DNA of 64,000 bases from DASYLJ01 sp964432595. Lineage in GTDB: Bacteria > Desulfobacterota > Binatia > DP-6. The position numbers and the translations under genes are program-made. Positions 53,618-61,858 of this stretch are shown one piece after another. The DNA is taken from contig CAYSOF010000006.1 in assembly GCA_964432595.1 (NCBI GenBank), positions 186,001 to 250,000 on the forward strand, given 5' to 3'. Under the pieces are notes generated by a model. That model made no database searches and had not been told where the DNA came from. It saw only the letters and a program-made list of their open reading frames with translations. Each line of letters begins with the position of its first letter. Position 1 is the stretch's first letter.

Positions 53618-54463
53618 CTACGCGCGCCGCCGCGCGGCCCACTGCCGGCGCGTCGTCGCGACGACGAAGCGCTGGTAGGCCGTCGGCGCGAGGCGCTGCA
53701 TGACGTCGATCGCGTACGCGTCCGGGCCGATCAGCACGCGGCGCTTGTCGCCGCGGATGCCCGCGACGATCGCGCGCGCCGCGCTTTCGGCGGACGTGCG
53801 GGCGAGCCGGTCGAACTCGGTCACCATCTCCTGCTGCGGCCGCGTCGCCATGCCGAGCTCGCCGACGCGCTGGTTGCGCACGATCGCCGTGCGGATGCCG
53901 CCGGGGTGCACGCACGTGCAGCTCACGCCGCACGGATCGAGCTCGAGCTCCTCGCGCAGCGACTCGGTGAACCCGCGCACCGCGAACTTGGCGGCGTTGT
54001 AGGCCGACTGCGTCGGCACGCCGATGAGGCCGAACACGCTCGACACGTTGACGACGTGCCCTTCGCCTGCGCGCCGCAGGTGCGGCAGGAACGCCTTCGT
54101 CCCGTGCACGACGCCCCAGAAGTTGATGCCCATCAGCCAGTCGAAGTCGTCGTACGACATGTGCTCGATGAGGCACGACAGCGCGACGCCCGCGTTGTTG
54201 ACGACGACGTTCACGCGGCCGTGCTCGGCCGCGACCGCGTCGGCGTACGCGTGCACGGCGGCGCGATCGGCGACGTCGAGCCGCGCCGACGTGACGCGCG
54301 TCCCGCGTGCCTCGACGGTCTGCCGCGTCTCCGCGAGTCCCGCCTCGTCGACGTCCGAGATCGCGAGCTCGCATCCCGCGGCGGCCAGCTCGTGCGCCAG
54401 CGCGCGGCCGATGCCGCTGGCGGCACCCGTGACGACGGCGACCCTGCCTCGCAGCTCACGCAT
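53618..54463 (-). CDS. Short-chain dehydrogenase/reductase
   Basis: A classical SDR of 281 residues with NAD(P) motif TGAASGIGRA, NNAGV, catalytic Ser in VNVSSVFG, and YNAAK (Tyr/Lys). An aspartate after beta-strand 2 (ISDVDE) favours NAD over NADP. The C-terminal extension of about 30 residues (VMQRLAPTAYQRFV and on) is typical of SDRs acting on bulky lipids or steroids. It diverges from a GST gene by 73 bases. Substrate unknown. Confidence 0.9.
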   Translation of the reverse strand: MRELRGRVAVVTGAASGIGRALAHELAAAGCELAISDVDEAGLAETRQTVEARGTRVTSARLDVADRAAVHAYADAVAAEHGRVNVVVNNAGVALSCLIEHMSYDDFDWLMGINFWGVVHGTKAFLPHLRRAGEGHVVNVSSVFGLIGVPTQSAYNAAKFAVRGFTESLREELELDPCGVSCTCVHPGGIRTAIVRNQRVGELGMATRPQQEMVTEFDRLARTSAESAARAIVAGIRGDKRRVLIGPDAYAIDVMQRLAPTAYQRFVVATTRRQWAARRRA

Positions 54464-54536
54464 CGCGCGGCTGTGTCACGGCGTGCGACGCGCGGCAACT
54501 GTTGACACGGCGAGGCTCGCGGGCGACTCGAAACGG

Positions 54537-55220
54537 ATGATCGACCTGTACACCGCTCCGACGCCGAACGGCCACAAAGCCTCGATCACGCTGGAGGAGC
54601 TGGGCCTCCCGTACGAGGTGCACGTCGTGAACCTCATGGCCGGCGACCAGAAGGCGCCGGAGTTCCTGAAGATCAACCCGAACGGACGCATCCCGGCGAT
54701 CGTCGACCGGGACGAGGGCGACCTCGCGATCTTCGAGTCGGGCGCGATCATGATCCACCTCGCCGAGAAGACCGGGAAGCTGCTGCCGACGGACCGCCGC
54801 GGACGCGCACAGGTCCTGTCGTGGCTCATGTTCCAGATGGGCGGCGTCGGCCCGATGATGGGCCAGGCGAACGTCTTCTACCGCTACTTCCCCGAGAAGA
54901 TCCAGCCCGCCATCGACCGCTACCAGAACGAGTGCCGCCGGCTCTTCGAGGTGCTCGACGGCCACCTGAAGGACCGCGAGTGGCTCGGCCCCGATTACTC
55001 GATCGCGGACATCGCGAACTGGTCGTGGGTGCGCACGCATCGCTGGTCCGGCGTATCCGTCGACGGGCTCGACCATCTGCAGCGCTGGATGGGACAGCTG
55101 CACGCGCGCCCCGCGTGCCAGCGCGGCCTCGAGGTGCCCTTCCGTCTGCCCGATCTCGGCGCCGACGACGAGGCCTCCAAGGCGTTCGCGAAGAGCGCCC
55201 AGACGCTGGTGCAGAAGTGA
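54537..55220 (+). CDS. Glutathione S-transferase, Ure2p/YfcG-like
   Basis: A 227-residue GST. The opening LYTAPTPNGHKASITLEELG, PNGRIPAIVD and FESGAIMIHLAEK identify the YfcG/Ure2p-like (nu) class, whose bacterial members are disulfide-bond reductases using two glutathiones. The C-domain carries FYRYFPEKIQPAI and YSIADIANWSWVR, also family-specific. The stop overlaps the GTG of the racemase gene (GTGA), so the two are co-expressed. ATG 54537 is preceded by a TTGACA at 54504. Confidence 0.92.
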   Translation: MIDLYTAPTPNGHKASITLEELGLPYEVHVVNLMAGDQKAPEFLKINPNGRIPAIVDRDEGDLAIFESGAIMIHLAEKTGKLLPTDRRGRAQVLSWLMFQMGGVGPMMGQANVFYRYFPEKIQPAIDRYQNECRRLFEVLDGHLKDREWLGPDYSIADIANWSWVRTHRWSGVSVDGLDHLQRWMGQLHARPACQRGLEVPFRLPDLGADDEASKAFAKSAQTLVQK

Positions 55221-56371
55221 GCGCCGCGGGACCGCTCCGGGGCGTCCGCATCGTCGAGCTCGCCGGCATCGGCCCCGGTCCGTTCTGCGCGATGCTGCTC
55301 GCCGACATGGGCGCCGAGGTGCTGCGGGTCGAGCGCACGTCCGACGCCGGACTCGGCATCGCCAAGCCCGTCCAGTACGACCTCTACAACCGCAGCCGCC
55401 GCTCCATCGCCGTGGATCTCAAGAAGCCGGACGGCGTCGAGACGATCCTCCGCCTGGTCGCGAAGGCCGATGCGCTCATCGAGGGATTCCGTCCGGGCGT
55501 GACGGAGCGCCTCGGGCTCGGCCCCGAGCACTGCCTCGCGCGCAATCCGAAGCTGGTCTACGGCCGCATGACGGGATGGGGGCAAACCGGGCCGCTGTCG
55601 CACGCGGCAGGCCACGACTGGAACTACATCGCGCTCTCGGGTGCGCTCCACGCGATCGGCCGCGCGGGCGACGCGCCGGTGCCGCCGCTGAATCTCGTCG
55701 GCGATTTCGGCGGCGGCTCGCTGTACCTGGCGCTCGGCATCGTCGCGGCGCTGCTCGAGGCACAGCGCTCGGGCCAGGGGCAGGTCGTCGACGCCGCGAT
55801 CACCGACGGCGCCGCGTCGCTGATGACGCTCTTCTACGGCCTGCACGCCGCGGGCCTCTGGAAGGACGAGCGCGGCGTGAACCTCATCGACACCGGCGCC
55901 CACTTCGGCGAGGTCTACGAGACCAGCGACGGCAAGTACGTCACGGTGCTCGCGATCGAGCCGAAGTTCTACGCCGAGCTCTGCCGGCGCATCGGCATCG
56001 AGACCGGCGACCTGCCGTACCAGAACGACCGCTCGGCGTGGCCGTCGCTCAAGCCCAGGTTCGCCGCGGTGTTCAAGACGAAGACGCGCGACGAGTGGTG
56101 CGCGATCCTCGAAGGCACCGACGCGTGCTTCGCCCCGGTGCTCTCGTTGGAGGAAGCGCCGCGGCACCGGCACAACGTCGCCCGCGAGACGTTCGTCACA
56201 CGCGACGGCGTCGTGCAGCCGGCGCCCGCGCCGCGCTTCAGCCGCACCCCGGGCGCGATCCAGCGTCCGCCGGCGGCCCCCGGCGAGCACAACGACGAGG
56301 CGCTGCGCGACTGGGGCTTCTCGGCGGACGAGATCGCGTCGCTGCGCGCGGCGGGTGCCGTCGCGCCCTAG
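55217..56371 (+). CDS. Alpha-methylacyl-CoA racemase (CaiB/BaiF family)
   Basis: A 384-residue family III CoA-transferase-fold enzyme. Catalytic residues of alpha-methylacyl-CoA racemase are all present at a constant +7 offset from the M. tuberculosis enzyme as I recall it: H133 and D134 (AGHDWNY), D163 (VGDFGGG) and E248 (IEPKFY). CoA-transferases lack this set, so racemisation of 2-methylacyl-CoA, needed for beta-oxidation of branched chains, is the likely reaction. GTG 55217 is coupled to the GST. The stop shares CTAG with the convergent haemoglobin gene. Confidence 0.92.
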   Translation: MSAAGPLRGVRIVELAGIGPGPFCAMLLADMGAEVLRVERTSDAGLGIAKPVQYDLYNRSRRSIAVDLKKPDGVETILRLVAKADALIEGFRPGVTERLGLGPEHCLARNPKLVYGRMTGWGQTGPLSHAAGHDWNYIALSGALHAIGRAGDAPVPPLNLVGDFGGGSLYLALGIVAALLEAQRSGQGQVVDAAITDGAASLMTLFYGLHAAGLWKDERGVNLIDTGAHFGEVYETSDGKYVTVLAIEPKFYAELCRRIGIETGDLPYQNDRSAWPSLKPRFAAVFKTKTRDEWCAILEGTDACFAPVLSLEEAPRHRHNVARETFVTRDGVVQPAPAPRFSRTPGAIQRPPAAPGEHNDEALRDWGFSADEIASLRAAGAVAP

Positions 56372-56775
56372 CGGCGCAGCCGCTCGGACGCGCCGGCCAC
56401 GTCGCACTCGTCGGTGCGGTCGCGCGTGACGACCGCGCGCAGGCTGTCGGTGTGCGCGAGCCAGGCGTCGCGGACGGCGTCCGGCAGACCGGCCCGCGCG
56501 ATGGCGTCGGCCAGGAGCTTCCGGCGTCGCATGAATTGGCCGCCCAGGATCGGATGCGGAGCATGGGCTTCGCGGAGCGGCCGGCCGGTGTAGGCGACGT
56601 CGGCGCCCAGCGCCTCGAGCGTCAGCTCGGTCTCGCGCTGGATCAGCCGCTCCTTGTCGGCGCCCTTGAAGTGGAAGCCGATCATGACGTCCGCGAAGAC
56701 GGCGTCGTAGAAGTCGCGCAGCACGGCACGGATGACGTCGGGCCCGCCGGCCTGCTCGTAGAGAGGACGCTCCAC
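56368..56775 (-). CDS. Truncated haemoglobin
   Basis: A 135-residue 2-over-2 globin. Helix B/C segment VLRDFYDAVFADVMIGFHF and the proximal region GRPLREAHAPHPILGGQFM, with the haem-ligand histidine, match bacterial truncated globins; the Tyr in DFYDAV is at the B10-like position that binds ligand through a hydrogen bond. GTG 56775 is the best start; upstream sequence is Arg-rich and uncharacteristic. It diverges from a CcmC-like membrane gene. The role may be NO or O2 handling. Start moderately sure. Confidence 0.82.
   Translation of the reverse strand: MERPLYEQAGGPDVIRAVLRDFYDAVFADVMIGFHFKGADKERLIQRETELTLEALGADVAYTGRPLREAHAPHPILGGQFMRRRKLLADAIARAGLPDAVRDAWLAHTDSLRAVVTRDRTDECDVAGASERLRR
56370..56384. 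terminator. Small hairpin at convergent stops
   Basis: AGCGGC and GCCGCT form a 6-base stem with a GCA loop, starting in the shared CTAG of the racemase and haemoglobin stops. Confidence 0.3.
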
Positions 56776-56858
56776 CGGGCCGACGATAGCGCGCCGACGG
56801 AGCACGCGCGAGGCATCGCGCTTGACCGCAGACCCGCGCTCGTGGCCTTCGCTCCTCC

Positions 56859-57449
56859 ATGCGCGTCGCACAGCGTCCCCTGATTCCGGTGCTCCTGGTC
56901 GCTCTGCTCTCGGTCCTCGTCGCGATGGCACCCGCCGAGCGCACGCTCGGCGAGGGCATCCGATGGGTGTACGTCCACGTCGGGTTGGTGTGGGCCGGCG
57001 GGCTCGGTCTCGGGCTGGCCGGGGCGCTCGGGCTGCTCGCGCTCGCGACCGGCAGCGCGGCGACCGCCGCGTGGTGCACGACGGTCGGCCGCGTCGGGCT
57101 GCTCGCCTTCGGGTTGGGCGTCGGCTTCAGCATGGTCGCGGCGAGCGTCAACTGGGGCGCCGTGTCGCTCTGGGAGCCGCGGATGGCGGCGTCGCTCCGC
57201 TTCCTCGCGATCGCGGTGATCATCCAGGTCGTGGCGGGTTGGGCGCCGTCGCCGCGCATCACGGGCGCGCTCGCGGTCGCGACGGCCGCCCTGCTCTTCC
57301 TCGACGTGGGCGGCGCACCGCTCGTGATGCATCCGCGCGATCCCATCCGCACCGCCAGCTCGAGCGCCATCCAGGGCACGTTCGCCGCCAGCTTCGCGCT
57401 CGCGACGGCGCTGCTGGGCTGGGGCATCCTGCGCACGCGGCCGCGCTGA
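56859..57449 (+). CDS. CcmC/CcsA-like integral membrane protein
   Basis: A 196-residue membrane protein with about six helices. IRWVYVHVGLVWAG resembles the YIHVP helix of CcmC-type haem-handling proteins, and NWGAVSLWEPRM sits where the tryptophan-rich WGTWWVWDPRL loop would be, but only two of the Trp remain. A divergent haem-handling or haem-sensing role is possible, supported by the divergent truncated haemoglobin gene 83 bases away. The stop overlaps the PaiB start (TGATG). Confidence 0.5.
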   Translation: MRVAQRPLIPVLLVALLSVLVAMAPAERTLGEGIRWVYVHVGLVWAGGLGLGLAGALGLLALATGSAATAAWCTTVGRVGLLAFGLGVGFSMVAASVNWGAVSLWEPRMAASLRFLAIAVIIQVVAGWAPSPRITGALAVATAALLFLDVGGAPLVMHPRDPIRTASSSAIQGTFAASFALATALLGWGILRTRPR

Positions 57450-58075
57450 TGTACCTGCCGAAGCACTTCGCCGAGGACCGGCTCGACGTCCTGACGGCGT
57501 TCATCGCCGAGCACCCGCTCGCGACGCTCGTGACGCCGGCGGGTGACGAGCTGCTCGCGACGCACCTGCCGATGCTGTGGGACCCCGAGCCGGCGCCGTA
57601 CGGCACGCTCCGCGGCCACGTCGCCCGCCCGAACCCGCACGCCACCACCGACGGCGAGTCGCTGGCGATCTTCGTCGGCCCGCAGGCCTACGTGTCGCCG
57701 TCGTGGTACCCGTCGAAGCGCGAGCACGGGAAAACCGTACCGACGTGGAGCTACGTCGCCGTGCACGCCGCCGGTCGGCTGCGGCTGGTCGACGACGCGG
57801 ACTGGCTGCGGGCGTTCGTCACGCGGCTCACCGACCGTTTCGAAGCCGCGCTGCCGGCGCCGTGGCGCGTGACCGACGCGCCGGAGGCCTACGTCGCGTC
57901 GATGCTGCGCGGCATCGTCGGCGTGGAGATGCCGGTGCGCCGGCTCGAGGGCAAGTGGAAGCTCAATCAGAACCGCCAGCCGGCCGACGTCGACGGGACG
58001 ATCGACGGGCTCGAGCGGCGCGGCGATCCGGCGTCGGCGGCGGTGGCGTCGGCGATGCGAACACGTCGTCGCTGA
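57449..58075 (+). CDS. PaiB-like FMN-binding protein
   Basis: A 208-residue FMN-binding split-barrel protein. MYLPKHFAEDRLDVLTAFI and the conserved core SPSWYPSKREHGKTVPTWSY with KLNQNRQPAD define the PaiB family, described in Bacillus as a negative regulator of sporulation and protease genes, with flavin binding in homologues. Its length matches. It is coupled by one base to the CcmC-like gene and overlaps the convergent AraC gene by 113 bases. Confidence 0.9.
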   Translation: MYLPKHFAEDRLDVLTAFIAEHPLATLVTPAGDELLATHLPMLWDPEPAPYGTLRGHVARPNPHATTDGESLAIFVGPQAYVSPSWYPSKREHGKTVPTWSYVAVHAAGRLRLVDDADWLRAFVTRLTDRFEAALPAPWRVTDAPEAYVASMLRGIVGVEMPVRRLEGKWKLNQNRQPADVDGTIDGLERRGDPASAAVASAMRTRRR

Positions 58076-58883
58076 GCGGCACGTGGTTCGGCTCGCCGGG
58101 CTCGCGCGGGCGGTACGCGGTCGGCGTCAGGCCGGAGAACGCGCGGAACTCGTGGACGAGGTGCGACTGGTCGGCGAAGCCGCCGGCCGCGGCTACGTCG
58201 GCCCAGTCGACGTCGGCGCCGCCGTCGAGCGCGTGCAGCACGCGCTGGAACCGCCGCAGGCGGCTGAAGCGCTTCGGCGTGAGGCCGACGGCGTCGGCGA
58301 AGCGCGCGATGAAGCGCGCGGGCGTCGCCCCGAGACGCTCGCGCACGTCGGCGACGCTGGCGCCGCGCTCGAGCGCCGTCACGGCGAACACCATCGCTTC
58401 GTCGGGCTCGAGGGGGCGGACGGCGTGCTCGCCCAGCACGGTCTCGACGAGGCGCAGCCGGTCGTCGTCCGAGCGGGCGTCGAGGAGCCACGCGCGCAGC
58501 TCCGCGCCGTCGGACCAGAGCGCATCGAGCGGGACGTGCTGGTCGCGGACCGCGGACGCGGGCTCGCGGAAGAACGGCAGCGTGCCGCCGGGATGGAAGC
58601 TCACGCCCAGAATCGAGCGCTGCTCGGCCGTGTCGATCGCGAAGTGCCGGTCGTACGCGCCGCAGAGCGCCGCCCCCCGCGTCCGCTCGACCCTGGCGTA
58701 CCCCTCGCCCTGATAGGTGCGCAGCTCGTCTTCGGCCAAGTTCACGAGCAGCCCCATCGTCCCCGTCGGCAGGACGCGCTCCCGGGCGTGGGCATACTCG
58801 CCTTCGTAGTACCAGATGGCGGCCACGAACGGCCGCAGCGCCGGCGACGGCTGGCGGACGAGCATCCGCATGGGCCGTCCCAT
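57963..58883 (-). CDS. AraC family transcriptional regulator
   Basis: A 306-residue regulator of the same architecture as the one at 30397-31206: N-domain LVRQPSPALRPFVAAIWYYE and LPTGTMGLLVNL, GVSFHPGGTLPFF, then a double helix-turn-helix with ARFIARFADAVGLTPKRFSR and VHEFRAFSGLTPTAYR. ATG 58883, 58871 and 58865 are all possible starts; none has a good Shine-Dalgarno. The last 35 residues are low-complexity Pro/Arg and overlap the PaiB gene on the other strand. The start of the epimerase gene is 55 bases away, divergent. Confidence 0.87.
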   Translation of the reverse strand: MGRPMRMLVRQPSPALRPFVAAIWYYEGEYAHARERVLPTGTMGLLVNLAEDELRTYQGEGYARVERTRGAALCGAYDRHFAIDTAEQRSILGVSFHPGGTLPFFREPASAVRDQHVPLDALWSDGAELRAWLLDARSDDDRLRLVETVLGEHAVRPLEPDEAMVFAVTALERGASVADVRERLGATPARFIARFADAVGLTPKRFSRLRRFQRVLHALDGGADVDWADVAAAGGFADQSHLVHEFRAFSGLTPTAYRPREPGEPNHVPLSDDVFASPTPPPPTPDRRAARARRSSRRRRPAGGSD

Positions 58884-58938
58884 AGCGCGGACGGGCTCTG
58901 GTTTGAATACGGCCCGCCCACGTTCTACCGTGCTCCGG

Positions 58939-59910
58939 ATGTCCACCTACCTCGTGACCGGCACCGCCGGCTTCATCGCCTCCCGTACCGCGCAGCTGCT
59001 CCTCGATGCCGGCCACACCGTCGTCGGCGTGGACAACATGAACGACTACTACGACGTCCGGCTGAAGCAGTACCGGCAGCAGCAGCTGGAAGGCGTGAAG
59101 AACTTCACGTTCGAGCAGCTCGACATCGAGCAGCTCGGGCCGCTCGACGAGCTGTTCTCGGCGCACCAGTTCGACGCGGTGCTGAACCTCGCGGCGCGTG
59201 CGGGCGTGCGCTACTCGATGGAAAACCCGTTCGTCTACGTGTCGACGAACACGGTGGGCACGCTGAACCTGCTCGAGCTGATGCGAAAGCACGGCGTGAA
59301 GAAGCTGGTGCTCGCGTCGACGTCGTCGCTGTACGCGGGCCAGCCGATGCCGTTCACGGAAGACCTGCCGGTGAACACGCCGATCTCGCCGTACGCGGCG
59401 TCCAAGAAGGCGGCCGAGCAGATGACCTACGCCTTCCATCATCTGTACGGCATCGACGCGACGATCGTCCGCTACTTCACCGTCTTCGGACCGGCCGGCC
59501 GTCCCGACATGTGCATCTTCCGCTTCATCAAGTGGATCGACGAGGGCGTGCCGATGGAGCTGTTCGGCGACGGCTCGCAGTCGCGCGACTTCACGCACGT
59601 CGACGACATCGCACGCGGCACGATCGCGGCGCTGAAGCCCGTCGGCTACGAGATCGTGAACCTGGGCGGCGGCCGCAATCCGATCGCGCTCACGGTCATC
59701 ATCGCGAAGCTCGAGGAGCTGCTCGGCAAGAAGGCGCAGTACGACCACAAGCCGTTCCACATCGCCGACATCAAGGAGACGTGGGCCGACATCTCGAAGG
59801 CCGAGCGCGTGCTCGGCTGGAAGCCGCAGATCGGCATCGACGAAGGCCTGCGCCAGTGCGTCGACTGGTACAAGGCCAACAAGAGCTGGCTGAAGGACGT
59901 CCGGCTCTGA
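58939..59910 (+). CDS. NAD-dependent nucleotide-sugar epimerase
   Basis: A 323-residue extended SDR. YLVTGTAGFIASRTAQLLLD (NAD site), VVGVDNMNDYYDVRLK, the Ser/Thr site ASTSSLYAG and catalytic YAASKKAAE are as in UDP-glucuronate 4-epimerases; VDNxNDYYDxxLK is typical of those enzymes. The usual third Gly of the motif (GFIG) is Ala. RDFTHVDDIARG closes the sugar-binding site. It supplies a UDP-sugar for surface glycans; no glycan genes are adjacent. Confidence 0.9.
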   Translation: MSTYLVTGTAGFIASRTAQLLLDAGHTVVGVDNMNDYYDVRLKQYRQQQLEGVKNFTFEQLDIEQLGPLDELFSAHQFDAVLNLAARAGVRYSMENPFVYVSTNTVGTLNLLELMRKHGVKKLVLASTSSLYAGQPMPFTEDLPVNTPISPYAASKKAAEQMTYAFHHLYGIDATIVRYFTVFGPAGRPDMCIFRFIKWIDEGVPMELFGDGSQSRDFTHVDDIARGTIAALKPVGYEIVNLGGGRNPIALTVIIAKLEELLGKKAQYDHKPFHIADIKETWADISKAERVLGWKPQIGIDEGLRQCVDWYKANKSWLKDVRL

Positions 59911-59970
59911 CCCGGTCCCGGCGTTGAGTCGAACGGGCGCACGGTGGTACGGACCCACCGCTGCGCCCTC

Positions 59971-61812
59971 ATGTCGCGCCTCGTCCGCATCCCGACCGCG
60001 CTGGTCCTGCTGCTCGCGATGGCTCGCGTCGCGGTCGCCGCGGCGCCGGCGCCGCGGCCGAACGTCGTGTGGTTCATCAGCGACGACCTGTCGCCCTACC
60101 TGGGCGCGTACGGCGATCCCGTCGCCCGCACGCCGACGATCGACGGCCTCGCGGCGGCCGGCATCCGCTTCGACGCCGCCTGGGCCGACGCCCCGGTCTG
60201 CGCGCCGTCGCGGTTCGCGCTGATCACCGGCCTGTACTCGGCGACCGCGGGCCCGGCGCACCACATGCGGGCGGCGGCGCGCATGCCGGCGTCGGTACGC
60301 GGCTGGCCCGAGCTGCTGCGCCGCGCGGGCTACTACACCGTCAACAACACGAAGACCGACTACAACGCCGACGTCGACGTCGCGGCGACGTGGGACGCGT
60401 CGAGCCCGCAGGCGCACTGGCGGAACCGCCCGCCGGGCATGCCCTTCTTTGCCCAGTTCACGACGCTCACGACGCACGAGTCGAGCGTCTTCGTGCACCG
60501 TCCGGGCACGACCGACCCCGCGCAGGTGCGCATCCCCGGAGACCGTCCGGACACGCCGGCGACGCGCGCCGACGCCGCGCAATACTACGACCGCATCGCG
60601 GAGATGGACGGCGAGCTGGCGCAGCGGCTCGCCGAGCTCGAGGCGGACGGGCTCGCCGAGAGCACGATCGTCTTCTACTTCTCGGACAACGGCGGCGTGC
60701 TGCCGTGGAGCAAGCGCTTCGCGAACGAGCGCGGGCTGCGCGTGCCGCTGATCGTGCACGTCCCGGCGCAATGGGCACACCTGGCACCGGCATCGGCCGG
60801 CGCGGCGGTCGCTGCGCCGGTGGACTTCGTCGACCTGCCGCCGACGGTGCTCTCGCTGGCCGGCGTGGACGTCCCCGACTACATGCAGGGCACGTCGATC
60901 CTCGGGCGGTCGCCGCGCAAGCGCCGCTACGCCTTCGGCCAACGCAGCCGCATGGACGAGCGCTACGACCTCCAGCGCGCGGTGCGCGACGAACGCTTCG
61001 TCTACGTCCGCAACTACATGCCGCATCGCCCGTACGGGCAGCACGTCACGTTCATGTGGAACCAGCTGGGCTACCAGGAGTGGGAGCAGCGGCATCGCGA
61101 CGGCGCGCTGACGCCGCTGCTCGACCGCTTCTGGAACGCGAAGCCGTCCGAAGAGCTGTACGACGTGGTCGCGGATCCCGATCAGCTCGAGAATCTCGCC
61201 GGCGCGCGCGGCCACCAGAAGGTGCTGCGCCGCCTGCGCAGGGCGCTCGACGCACACCTGCTCGCCATCCGCGACAACGGGTTCATTCCCGAGGGCTCGC
61301 CGCTCGAGGGCTACGACGAGAGCCGCGCGCGTCGCGCGTATCCGCTGCGGCGGGTGCTGCGCGTCGCCGGACGGGCGATCGCGCGCGACCCGAAGCACCT
61401 CGACGCGCTCGTCGCGGACCTCGACGACGGCAACGCGATCGTGCGCTGGTGGGCGGCGCAAGGCATCGTGATGCTGGGCGACGCGGGGCGACCGGCGACC
61501 GCCCGGCTCGCCGACCGGCTCGAGACCGACCCCTCGGTGCACGTCCGCGTCGCCGTCGCCGAAGCGCTGGCCCGCCTGGGCGACGCCGGGCGGCCGGTCG
61601 CGTTCCTCGCCGAGACGCTCGACGGGCACGACGACCGGCGCGTCCGTCTCCTGGCGCTGAACGCCCTCACCGAGCTGCCGATTCCCGCCCTGACGCCGTG
61701 GCGCGACGTGGTCGCCCGCGCGGCGGGCTCGCCCGACGAGTACGTCGCGAGCGGCGGACGGTACCTGGGGGCCGTGCTCGACGGGACGTACGACCCTGGC
61801 ATGCCGCCCTGA
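59971..61812 (+). CDS. Secreted sulfatase with C-terminal HEAT-like repeats
   Basis: A 613-residue exported type I sulfatase. Signal peptide LVLLLAMARVAVAAAPA, metal ligands in VVWFISDDLSPYLG, and formylglycine motif C77-A-P-S-R with ALITG; ligands return in FYFSDNGG. After about residue 440 come HEAT-like repeats (ALVADLDDGNAIVRWWAAQG and two more), an arrangement seen in environmental sulfatases. It needs a formylglycine-generating enzyme, which is not in this window. Substrate unknown; a sulfated glycan is usual. Confidence 0.92.
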   Translation: MSRLVRIPTALVLLLAMARVAVAAAPAPRPNVVWFISDDLSPYLGAYGDPVARTPTIDGLAAAGIRFDAAWADAPVCAPSRFALITGLYSATAGPAHHMRAAARMPASVRGWPELLRRAGYYTVNNTKTDYNADVDVAATWDASSPQAHWRNRPPGMPFFAQFTTLTTHESSVFVHRPGTTDPAQVRIPGDRPDTPATRADAAQYYDRIAEMDGELAQRLAELEADGLAESTIVFYFSDNGGVLPWSKRFANERGLRVPLIVHVPAQWAHLAPASAGAAVAAPVDFVDLPPTVLSLAGVDVPDYMQGTSILGRSPRKRRYAFGQRSRMDERYDLQRAVRDERFVYVRNYMPHRPYGQHVTFMWNQLGYQEWEQRHRDGALTPLLDRFWNAKPSEELYDVVADPDQLENLAGARGHQKVLRRLRRALDAHLLAIRDNGFIPEGSPLEGYDESRARRAYPLRRVLRVAGRAIARDPKHLDALVADLDDGNAIVRWWAAQGIVMLGDAGRPATARLADRLETDPSVHVRVAVAEALARLGDAGRPVAFLAETLDGHDDRRVRLLALNALTELPIPALTPWRDVVARAAGSPDEYVASGGRYLGAVLDGTYDPGMPP

Positions 61813-61858
61813 ATTGTCTTTACGTCCCGGGCGGTCGTGCGGTAAGCCCGCGAAACCC

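Noticed and set aside
54504..54536. TTGACA before the GST start as a full promoter
   Set aside because: The -35 is perfect, but no acceptable -10 is found at 16-18 bases, so only the -35 is noted in the gene entry.
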